Origin: Paraphoma chrysanthemicola
Lineage: Eukaryota > Ascomycota > Dothideomycetes > Pleosporales > Phaeosphaeriaceae
Reading direction: 5' to 3'
Assembly: GCA_020744225.1 (NCBI GenBank)
Contig: JAGMWG010000012.1
Coordinates: forward strand, 930,001 to 994,000
DNA: 64,000 nt
Below the pieces are notes generated by a model that saw only the letters and a list, made by a program, of their open reading frames with translations, was not told the DNA's origin and ran no database searches. The position numbers and the translations under genes are program-made. Positions 55,401 through 64,000 of this stretch are shown in pieces. Positions within the stretch are counted from its first letter, which is position 1. Each line of letters opens with the position of its first letter.

Positions 55401-57390
55401 CGTCATCGCCTTCGAACTCGAATACTGGTCGATCTGACGCGTCGGAAAGGCTTGGTGACTCGCTCGTTGTTGAGGCTGATCGCTCGCTCTGAATATCCAG
55501 ATTTCGTAGAGCATCGGCTCGTCTTGCAAACCTTAGGGATCGCTCCACATCCTCAATGACCTGGACCGCTTCCTTGCCTCTGTGGTCGCTACATAGCAGT
55601 CCGATGAGATGCTCGACGGCCTCAAAGTAGCTAGGCCGCAGCTTGACGGCTTTTCTCCAGTGGCTTTCGGCTTCCCGCTTTTGCTGAAGAGCTAGTAGGG
55701 TTGCGGCAAGATTGGAAATGGCCTCCACGTGATCTTTGTCCAATGTCAAAATGTGCTTATACCAATCTTGAGCCTTTTGATAGTCGCCCAGAGCGTATGC
55801 GAAGCAGCCGCCCAATAGAATTCCGTCTATCCAATTCCACTTGCTCTCTTCGCAATGCCTAGTGATTGCCTCCAGTGCAGACGCCGCCGTCATGCTAGGA
55901 GGTATGTCATGACGGAGACTCGAAGTGGCGCCTGCAACAGATCCGGACATGCGCCGGAGGGTACGAGCAGGCTCCATGCCTGCTCCTTGTGGTAGCATCG
56001 ATGATTGTTGAGGTATTTGTTGCCAAGTCGGCCATTGACCTGACGGGTCGTTCCCGCCCACAGACCACGCTGACGACGACCGTGAGTGGGCCATAGTGGG
56101 CCGTTTCCTGGTTTCGGCGCCAGAATGGGATGACCGTCGCTCGAGTGTTGGAGAGTTGAAAGTTTTCGTAGAATCTGACAGGTTTGCACCGGGCTGTCGA
56201 GGTGGTTTGGGGTATATGTGTGGTCTCGACGGCGCGCGTCCATGCGCGTTGTGCGAGTGTTTGCGAGTATGCGTGAGAAACCGGAGAAGATCCACGTACA
56301 CAGTGTGCGCCCAAGCAAAGACCTTCTCCCGAGACTGACCGTTGATAGACTGTGGGCCATACTCGGTAAGAGGTGTAGTAGCAGAAGCCTGTGTGGCTAT
56401 TGGCGTGGTCTGTCCCGAATGAAGAATATCGTGAGTGCCCGGAGTTGGCTGGGATCTGATAGAGTTGTTAAGATAGTCCGAACCGTAACTCTGATTCGAT
56501 TGTGGGTATGGTTGATAGTCAAGTGACTGCCGTTGATAGCTATTGTAATGCTGGTGACCTTGGCTGTATTGGTACGGGCTTGGAGGGTAGGTAGGCATGT
56601 GCGCAACAGACGCGTTATATGCGTGAGCCATGTACGCGCTGTGTTGCGGATGCCCCCAATGCTGACGTTGGTGGTGCAAGAAGCGAGGGTCACGCATCGC
56701 GGCAGGTTGGTACGGTGTATAGGTGCCGTCGGGCCAGTACGGTCCATATGGGCCTTGGTCGTTGGAGACGGTCGGTCCAAGCGGACTTTGACCAGGCATT
56801 CCCATCAATGCACCGTATGGCTGCGCGTACATTTGGTAGGGTAGAAGTGGCTGTAATGGCGGTATCTGGTTCAACATGGAGTCGATCTGAGGCAGATGCT
56901 GTCCAGTCTTGCCAGATCCGGTCTCAAAATAGAGACTTGGGCTCCAGTCCGATGAGCCATCCTGCCGGCTGGCGCCGGGCGACCTTAGCGGAAGGTCTTG
57001 CTTGAGGCCATATGGGATATTTGATTCGGCCGTTACTGGTAGGAGAATGTGCTTGGTCGCATGTGGCTTCTCGGTGTGCTCCACAGACGTTCCATCATAT
57101 GCGGCTGCTAGAATTCCATTCGGCGTCTTACGCCGAAGCATGTGCTCTGGCGGTTTCGATGCGCCGCCCGACTCTGAGCTCTGCGAGTTGTAGGAATTGT
57201 GTCTTGACAGCGGATGGGCATATTGCTGTGGAGGAGGATGCTGGGCAAGATTGCGCCCCTCGAAGCCGGTGGCATTGCGGAGGAGCGAGGCGTGAGAGGG
57301 TACGGGAGGAACGTTATTGTATGGTCCCTGGGGGGAGAAATGCGGTGGTTGCGGCTGCGGCTGTGGGGGGTATGGCCGAACCATAGTCAT
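52415..57390 (-). CDS. OGT: TPR-containing O-GlcNAc transferase (GT41 family)
   Basis: Two minus-strand exons (53110-57390, 52415-53062) give 1642 residues. The enzyme should transfer N-acetylglucosamine from UDP-GlcNAc to Ser/Thr of nuclear and cytosolic proteins. Residues 1-500 are Gln/Pro/His/Tyr-rich and probably disordered. TPRs are visible at about 505-620 and 905-995 (YTNLGSLLKDIGQLDVAIQM; ALANLANAVKDKGRISDAIL). The catalytic part starts near 1200: LKVGYVSSDFNNHPLAHLMQ contains the histidine matching human H498, INLNGYTRGARNEVFAARAA follows, and FNQLYKIEP carries the lysine matching human K842. ARVCDLFLDTPECNAHTTAA closes the UDP site. The 47-nt intron falls exactly after the catalytic lysine codon. 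The human intervening domain is strongly shortened. Yeasts lack this gene; filamentous ascomycetes often keep it. Confidence 0.93.
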
Positions 57391-59919
57391 GATGGGGAGG
57401 CCGCCAGACAGATCTGGGGCGTGTGCTAGGCTTCAAGCCAGTTTTGTAGGAGACTGCAGCTGCTGGGCCAGTCGCTTTGGGTCGTTGTTAGTGAGGGTCG
57501 TAGTCCGTGACGACCCCACCGCGCAACTTCACCAAGACCGGCTGGTGCCTATGCCTTCGCGGAATCGTCGCCTGTCTGCTACGACTGACATGTCTTTTTA
57601 ATCGTGACTAAGGGTTCCTGCGCACCGGGTGTCCCTGTGCCGGCATGCACCAGCAGAGACCCCGGTAGATATGGGAGAGAGGGCGGTCGCGGTCGGGCAC
57701 CTGAGGCAGCAGTATAGGAGCGCGCAATCGTGGGAGAGATGTCGCAGACGTGGTGGGGTGAAGTCTGACGGGAATCAGGCGTCAGCGCGAGGGTGAAGTA
57801 AGGGCGGGCCGTCGACGTTTGATGTCGGCCAGGCAGGCTTCAGCGCCGGAATGCACCTCACATGCACTGCACCAGAGCCGCGCGCAGGAGAGCAGCCAAC
57901 GGCGACTACAGATCTCACTGGAGGATGCAGCGCCGGGCTTGCGCGGGACTCGGGGCGCACTTGGGTCGTGTTGTCGCGGGAGACGGGAGCTTGGGGTGCT
58001 GAGGGAGCACAACGGCGGGTTTCGCAGGATAAGCGTGGTACGGGACGCCGCAGCAGCAGCAACACCAGGGCGCAGTGGATAGCGGACCGCGCTCGCACGT
58101 CGTCAAGCCTCGCGGCGTGGACAGGCCAGATCGGAGGGCCAGTGGGTGACTGTGGCAGCGATGCGGGCGCTGGGTGCTTTTTCACAGCGGGATAGGCGGC
58201 GCAGATGACGAGGTGCACTGCAGCCAACAGTCGTTCAATGGTGGCTTGGGCCCATCCCTGCCGCAGGCGGGTGCTGAATGCAGGCTTATTCGTCTGGGGC
58301 GCTCGCCGGGCTGAGCGAGGACTTGATCGCTGCGGCGGCCTCGCTGTTTAACCACCAAGCGGCCTGTCTAATTGCTAGCCTACCGCGCCAGCAGCCCGGG
58401 AGAGCATCAACACCGTCTGCGCGACGGCCATTCGCACTCTCTGTGCCCTCACGCGGCCACCCGCACTGGGAAGGCAGGACCTGCAACACTCCAGCCGCGA
58501 GCGACGGAGACGGTGGCTTGCAGACACCCTCGTCCATCCAACGTCGAAGATCGCCCGCAGCGCCAATCACGCCCCAAGGCCAGTCAATGCGGGTGCCGCA
58601 ATATCCACACCATGCACGAACGCTGTCCGTTCTTTGTCGAAGTGGCAGAGCCCGTCGCATCTATCTGCCCACACTGTCGCTTCCGGTATGCACCTTTCTC
58701 AGAGGGCACGCCGCCTGAACGCCCCAGTGTTTAGCCTAGATTACAACTGCTTTTGACAGCGGCGCGCGCTGACCGTCGTAGACCGTCGTGGTCCTTCGCG
58801 AATCACGAACACGACTGTGGACCGCCAAGTGCGCACATGTCATCAATTGATGCACTGTTTCACGTCCGCTGCAGTGTGCACGTCGATCACCAAAGCGGTG
58901 AATACAGGGCGACGGAGGACGTCTGAAACGCACGAAGATTATTCTTGTCAGACTAGATCTATATGGGGATGCATGTGGACCGTAATCTATGGACCGCTGA
59001 AGCCAAACCCGGAGGCGAGACTACCGCGGTGAGTAAGAGGTCGTTGATCTTCTTCACACCAAAATAGGCCTATACCATGGTCGTGTCCGAAGACAGCAGG
59101 CAAGGGCCAGAGTGTTGGTGAAGTGACATGTCACGCGTGGGCGGAGCTTGACAAAAGCCGAGCACTATGGAACACAATACAATACCTGAACCTTGCTACC
59201 AGTGACCTTGCACTTCATTCCAATAAGTGTAGGCAATGTTTGCTCCATGGAGTACTACGTCAGGTGTGCTGCATGCGCCTATGCAGCACAAGGCGGCGCC
59301 TCCCAAGCGCCCTGCCGCAGGATGCAATCGAGACCCGCGCCTCGATGTTCGAAACCAAAGTGTGAGGTGATAGATCCTCTAGGAGCTGGCTGCGATGTTG
59401 GGGTGCGGCGCACTTGACTTGAAACAACGTCAACACAATGACGCATGTCTTGTGCGTGAACTGCTTTTCTTGGAACGTCTTCCATGCAATTGCTGATGAA
59501 CAGCGGAGGAAGTTCGGTATGCTGGTGAGGAGCGACTGCGGTCGCGCAGCAGAGTAGAAGCTTGAGAAATGCCGAATGTAGGCCCTAGTTACAAGACCGC
59601 TGTAGTCATGTCGGCATCCAAGTACCTGTGGTTTACTCGGGTCATCGTGGTGGTGTTGGTGTGGTTGGTGTTCGTCGAAAAGTTCGAAGAGATTTTGTTT
59701 GGCAGCAGAAGGCACGGGCCACATGAGACTAACCACGGCCACGGTCATACTTTTCCCCGCTGCTGGACAAGTTCAATGTGGCTTCTTAGTGGAGACTCCG
59801 ACAATAAGTCCACGGTACACTCAGGGTCGACTTTCTTTTCCTTATTCTTTCGCCCCGCGCGCAGACGCCCATCGTACCCTCTGCATTTGGTGTTCAACGT
59901 TTCCTAAACTTTTACCACA
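57391..59919. other. Long divergent intergenic region, GC-rich
   Basis: 2.5 kb between OGT (minus) and SEC62 (plus), the largest gap in the window. The stretch 57.7-58.7 kb is very GC-rich and shows overlapping open frames on both strands, none with introns or domains that persuade, apart from the weak zinc-ribbon candidate listed separately. It should contain both promoters and possibly long 5' UTRs or an unannotated non-coding transcript. Confidence 0.45.
58565..58734 (+). CDS. Possible third zinc-ribbon protein exon
   Basis: The plus-strand frame ending at TAG 58734 encodes SQCGCRNIHTMHERCPFF and, after ten residues, ICPHCRFRYAP. The Cys-x-Cys...Cys...Cys-P-x-Cys pattern recalls the two small ribbon proteins at 37 kb. 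A CCAG acceptor-like site occurs just upstream (about 58581), so it could be the last exon of a small gene, but no first exon was identified. Confidence 0.25.
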
Positions 59920-61271
59920 ATGGAAGCACCACCTCCAAGCGGGCCTCCCCCAGGTGGTCCTCAGCCCGTCCAAGGCGTGCCCATCAACATCCAAGGACCG
60001 AACGGAGAGCAACCCACCCCGGAACAGATCCGCCAAATCCAACAGCAACTCGCAGCTGAGGCCGAAAAGCTCGGCATCTCAGTCCAGGAATATGTTCAAA
60101 GACTGCGGGAACAGGCCATGGCACAGCAACAGGCGCAGATGCGGGCGCAACAAGAGGCTCAGCAGCAGCAGCAACAGCAGCCGATTCAGCCAGGACCACC
60201 AAAGCCGGAAGCGCTTGCAGTCGCCAACTGGTTGAAGACACAGGACTTGAAGCCCCGGACAGTCGTTCACGATGAGAAGAGGAAGGACATGTTCAGAGGT
60301 AAGTCATAGTCACAGCTTTGATAATATGAAACCTGACTTTCCACAGTCAAGCGAGCCATCCGCGCTTTTCAGTCCCCCGCATACCAGAAAGCCCGCACAA
60401 AGAACCCTCTCATGCCCGAAGTCCACGACCGCGCCTCTGCCGAAAACGCATTTAAACTGCTTCCGCTTTCGCTCCTCGCCCTCCGCGTGACCAAGATCGA
60501 CGGCGACGCACCCGGTCATGAAGGACACAACCACGGCAAGAAGAAGCGCGTCAAGGGCCTCTGGGACGTCAAGATTGAGCAACACCAGGAAGCAAACGAC
60601 GACAACTACTACATCTGGCTGTACGAGGGCTCGCAATGGAAGCAGAAAGTATACGCCGGCGGCGCGTTGCTTGCAGTCATTGCGATTGTACTTTTCCCGC
60701 TGTGGCCCCTTGTGCTGCGGCAAGGCGTCTGGTACTGTAGTATGGGCATGCTTGGCCTGATTGGTCTGTTCTTCGCCATGGCGATTGTGCGCCTGATTCT
60801 CTTCATCATCACCATGTTCACCGTATCACCTGGTCTCTGGCTGTACCCCAATCTATTCGAGGACGTGGGCTTCTTCGATTCATTCAGGCCACTATGGGCA
60901 TGGCACGAGGTAAGTCAACTCCACTCCTCCAATCTTACTTAGCACACCACCTTCAAACCTGTTCCACTGTTTTCCTCCTTTTCTACGTACTGAAACTGAC
61001 TCTCCTCCAGACTCCCGAGGACATCAAGGCCAAGAAACGCGCCAAAAAGGAAAAGAAAGCAGCAAAACAGGCAGCCAAGGCAGCCGCAAATGGCCACCCC
61101 GTCAAGAAAAGCAAAAAGGGCGGCGCCTCACCCCTCCCCGGCACCGCCACCCCCGTGCAAGAAGTCGAAGCCGCGCCGCAACCCACAGGCTCAGAAACTG
61201 CACCCGAGGGCTCCGTCGTGCAACGGACGCCCCAACGAGCGACCGTCGAGGAGGTCGAAGAAGAGGAGTAG
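59920..61271 (+). CDS. SEC62: Sec62, ER post-translational translocation channel subunit
   Basis: Three exons (59920-60298, 60347-60909, 61011-61271) give 400 residues, the normal fungal length. Sec62 works with Sec63/71/72 at the Sec61 channel to import secretory precursors after translation. The N-terminus is Pro/Gln-rich with a helix and a Q-run (about 79-88). The conserved cytosolic domain includes VANWLKTQDLKPRTVVHDEK, spliced into MFRVKRAIRAFQSPAY, and YYIWLYEGSQWKQKVYAG. Two membrane spans follow (about 229-252 and 258-282: LLAVIAIVLFPLWPLVL; GLFFAMAIVRLILFIITMF), then GLWLYPNLFEDVGFFDSF, and a Lys/Ala-rich cytosolic C-terminus ending in an acidic run. Introns are 48 nt (GTAAGT) and 101 nt (GTAAGT). 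Confidence 0.95.
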
Positions 61272-62143
61272 ACGTAGTCGATATTTGACGAGTTCGTGAG
61301 TGTGTGCTAGGGTACTTTGGAGCGGGTATGCATGGTTCGGTGGCGTACGGGCGTAAGCAGACTTTGATTCATCAGGTTCAGGTCTACGCAGCAAGGTTCA
61401 TTGTACAATCAAACGTATCATTTGGGTTGAGAAGCGGCCGGCGGGCGTAGGTTGAAATGAAATCCAGTACCTACGCTTATTATTCATCCTGGACCAGTCT
61501 TGCACAATCCTTCATGTTTTGTAACCTTGTTGCATTGGGGTTTGTGTGTCTCGGGACTAACTGGGGTTTTGTGAATATTTGGTTTCACCCTTTCATGGGT
61601 ATGGATGGTCAATACTTCACAATTTACCTGAGCATATCTTGCACGACTTCGTCAGCACAAACATACGTTATCCCCCAAATTGACTTGTGCAGCGCTTGAT
61701 CCAAGACGAAAAGACTTGCAACTGCAGTCTGTCTCTCAACTCAGCACTGCAATCGCTGATATCACTCCGAGGCGATGGTATACTTTCAACGTACGACAAT
61801 GCGCACGCCTATCGCGAAGATGAATACCACTTCGCAATCTCGTATGCAACGGTCAAGCACAACATAATAACATCCTTGACCGATGTTCATGGGCCCTGTG
61901 CACCGTTGGGACCCTCGCAGCGAAGATGCCTGTCCCCAGGTTCGGCCCGTGTGCAAGAACGTTGAAAAGTTAAACTTTAAATTCGAGATCGAATTTGTGG
62001 CTACAAGGTTTTATAGGATTTGCACACCCCGCTTTGTAGTATCCTAAACGCCGTGCCTATGCAAGTCATGCTCGTCATTCATCATGCCTGATACTGGTAT
62101 CTGGAAAACGCCATGAGACAAATACTAAGAAAAAGAACTGCTC
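61272..62143. other. Convergent 3' intergenic region
   Basis: 872 bases between SEC62 (plus) and the coiled-coil gene (minus). Two plus-strand frames (61457-61699 and 61687-61965) have no domain or signal and are not called. Confidence 0.5.
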
Positions 62144-63168
62144 TTAGTCGCTCGTTGCAGGTGGTGCAGGGTTGGTGCTTGGCTCAGTGTTTTCGCGACT
62201 GGCCAGCGGGTTGAGGCTGGAGTGAATGACTGGTGAGCGAGTAACTGGGCTTGTGGGATTCATGTCTGCTAGTTGGCGTTCGAGCTCCCGTATCCGCAGC
62301 TTAAGCATCTGGTTCTCGCGCGTCAAGTTCTGTGTCTCAGCTTGGTAGAATGCACTCTCGTCCCGTCCTGTTGCCGAACCAGGCAGCATGTCGTTGTAGT
62401 CGTAGACGCCGCCCTGGCCGGACATTGGTCGCAGAGCTGGTGAGCCAGTGTGACTGCCACCGCGTGACCGGTCGGCAAACGACGACTGACGGCTGATGCT
62501 ACCTCTACCTATTCCGAACGGCGAATGCGAGCGCGGCTGGTTTGTGATGGGCAGCGGCGAGATGGCGGCATGTGACGGATGCACAGAGTGTGAGAGAGAC
62601 ATAGAGCGCTCAGAGGTGGGGGTGCTGTCGTCCACGGCAGACGACGATGGCTGCTGCTGGTTGGCCTGGAGTGTAGAGATTTGAGCCTGTTGCTGACGGA
62701 TCATATTGAGAAGGCGATTCTGTCACACGTCAGTAGTGCCCAGGCCGAAGAGGAAGCCGCATTCCATACCACCTGGCCTTCCTGCTCATACTCCAGCTCT
62801 TGGTGCAGCTCGCCCAGACTAGGCGCGCGTTCGTGGTGCGGGCTTTGCGGCAGACCCCTACTGCGGGCTGCGGACGGGCTCCGCTGCATCTCGCCCGGCG
62901 CTGGCACGGAAGGGTCGTTGAGGTTGAGGTTTAGTCTGATGCTCGACCGGCGGCGCGCGCGTTCGACTTCTCTTCGCATGCTGCCGGACGAGGAGCGGCG
63001 AGTCTCTTCATTCTGGATGCCGGCATTCATGGCAGCAGTGGCGGCTAGCGAGTGTGGCGAGGGAGATGCCATGGTGCGTGTGGCTGAGGGCGACTGGTTG
63101 CGGGAGGTGTCGTTGGAAGCTGAGGGCGAAGCAAGCGGAGAGGGCGGCAGCGAGTTGATGTCGGGCAT
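62144..63168 (-). CDS. Ser/Pro-rich protein with C-terminal coiled coil
   Basis: Two minus-strand exons (62770-63168, 62144-62719) give 324 residues. Conserved-looking parts are the junction region ELEYEQEGQV then NRLLNMIRQQQAQISTLQ and, near the C-terminus, a coiled coil QNLTRENQMLKLRIRELERQ (about 262-285). The flanking regions are Ser/Pro-rich and probably disordered, with RRSS-type basic patches that could be phosphorylated. This layout occurs in uncharacterised proteins found across filamentous ascomycetes. The donor is ambiguous between 62769 (GTATGG, keeps one valine) and 62772 (GTGGTA); both keep frame and I prefer 62769. The 50-nt intron ends TGTGACAG. No signal peptide or membrane span. 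Confidence 0.75.
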
Positions 63169-64000
63169 CTTGGCGGGTGGGGTGAGCTGCAGCAGAGAAG
63201 AGGCTAGAAGATGATGTCAATACTCATAGGAAAAGCGGATGACCCAGCAAAATGTTCAGATCTCGTGAAGCTGGTGGGGTGACTTCCTTAGTTTGAAGCT
63301 CCTCTCACCCCGCCATGACGCGCACCCGAGCTACACCAAAAGGACACAAGGGCCACACTTATGCAGGTACCATCCGCTTCTCGCCATTTACCTACCATAA
63401 CCACGACGCGAATGCACAAGGTCTGTTTACCGTCACGTCAATTCACGCGACTTTCACGCGCCCAATAAAGCGCTGCCGCACGTCTGCCCCGCGTGATGAG
63501 GGCTAGACGTGCCATCCCAGCACACACGGCTCGCACAACTCTTCCGGTATCGATGCTGCTGCACGTCGCCGCGCCTGTCACGCTGAGACTGCTGCGAGAC
63601 TCGTTGCGTGGTACCGTGTTTATTCTGCAGCACTCGACGTCCTCAGTACGACTCGGTGCGATGCCGACAATGTCACTGTGCGATTGCGTGTTGCCATGCC
63701 ATGCGATCCGACGCGGAGATGCGCACGCTGTGAAGGTCGCGCAGAACGTGCAAGATTGATAATCTATCGATAGTCTCTAGCGTCGTGAAACTGCTGCCCA
63801 GAGGTCGGCGAACGGTCCCCGCGACGCTCCAGACGCGTCCTGATCGACAAGCACGCTGCAAAGTCTTGCCAGACTACCCATGCTGGGAACACCAAATTGC
63901 CGAGCGTTGGCCTGCGCCGGGAGCGTCCCTTCGAAACGTTGGGCGTCAGCTTCAACGCCTCGGTGGCACTTCGAGAGTTTGCAGAGACTTTCAACCCAAG
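63169..64000. other. Right-edge flank, no convincing gene
   Basis: The promoter side of the coiled-coil gene up to the window edge. Short frames occur on both strands (for example 63493-63759 and 63764-63994 minus) with no domain or splice evidence. A gene beginning beyond the edge cannot be excluded. Confidence 0.5.

Noticed and set aside
57775..58734. Several 90-150 codon frames on both strands in the GC-rich gap
   Set aside because: They overlap one another with no domain; long chance frames are expected at this GC content. Only the cysteine-rich end is kept as a weak candidate.
1..64000. tRNA genes, rRNA, transposons, inverted terminal repeats or CRISPR arrays
   Set aside because: Scanning by eye found no T-loop/A-box pair, no transposase or reverse-transcriptase motifs and no regularly spaced repeats; a dedicated scan could still find a tRNA.

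Overview
The window is nuclear DNA of a filamentous ascomycete (Pezizomycotina), most likely a dothideomycete. The evidence is 26 protein-coding genes on both strands, most split by short GT-AG introns (typically 43-65 nt, often with a CTAAC or CTGAC branch site). Typical filamentous-fungal families are present: a CFEM/rhodopsin-domain receptor, ACS-type MFS and APC permeases, a PL4 rhamnogalacturonan lyase, a phage-type GH24 lysozyme, F-box and BTB proteins, a C2H2-ankyrin protein and a GT41 O-GlcNAc transferase. No tRNA, rRNA, transposon, CRISPR array or backbone-enzyme secondary-metabolite cluster was seen. All exon models were built by eye from reading-frame continuity, splice sites and family resemblance.

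Region 1 (0-20 kb) is gene-sparse and rich in surface and nutrition functions: CFEM receptor (1.6-3.3 kb), LURP-one-like protein (3.5-4.3 kb, minus), APC amino-acid/choline permease (5.2-7.0 kb, minus), a second rhodopsin-domain membrane protein (8.0-9.4 kb), secreted PL4 pectin lyase (10.4-12.2 kb), a probable EthD-type dimeric barrel protein (13.6-14.5 kb), an unidentified four-exon gene (15.0-16.2 kb, minus), a protein resembling the detached C-terminal tail of sterol glucosyltransferases/Vps13 (17.7-19.3 kb), and a 90-residue secreted protein (19.8-20.2 kb).

Region 2 (20-41 kb) mixes housekeeping and regulatory genes: an F-box protein, an orphan with a poly-Asp run, exocyst Sec5, GH24 lysozyme, then a BTB protein followed by two acidic proteins with SUMO-interaction-like motifs (one also with a CUE/UBA-like helix bundle). 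After these come a small single-pass membrane protein, two tiny zinc-ribbon proteins, a cyclase-family enzyme and a SAP-domain membrane protein.

Region 3 (41-64 kb) holds the Mme1-type mitochondrial carrier, an ACS-family MFS transporter, a divergent pair of C2H2 genes (one with an in-frame TGA or a 24-nt intron, the other fused to ankyrin repeats), an NmrA-like NAD(P)-binding protein, a 1642-residue O-GlcNAc transferase, Sec62 and a coiled-coil protein.

The genes do not form one pathway. Local groupings are: secretion and trafficking (Sec5, Sec62), perception and nutrient use (CFEM receptor, PL4, permeases), and a possible ubiquitin/SUMO-linked neighbourhood at 29-35.5 kb. The most unusual features are the interrupted C2H2 gene, the run of SIM-bearing proteins, the paired zinc-ribbon microproteins, the detached glucosyltransferase tail, the GH24 gene with an intact T4-type catalytic triad, and at least six stop-free introns whose length is a multiple of three.
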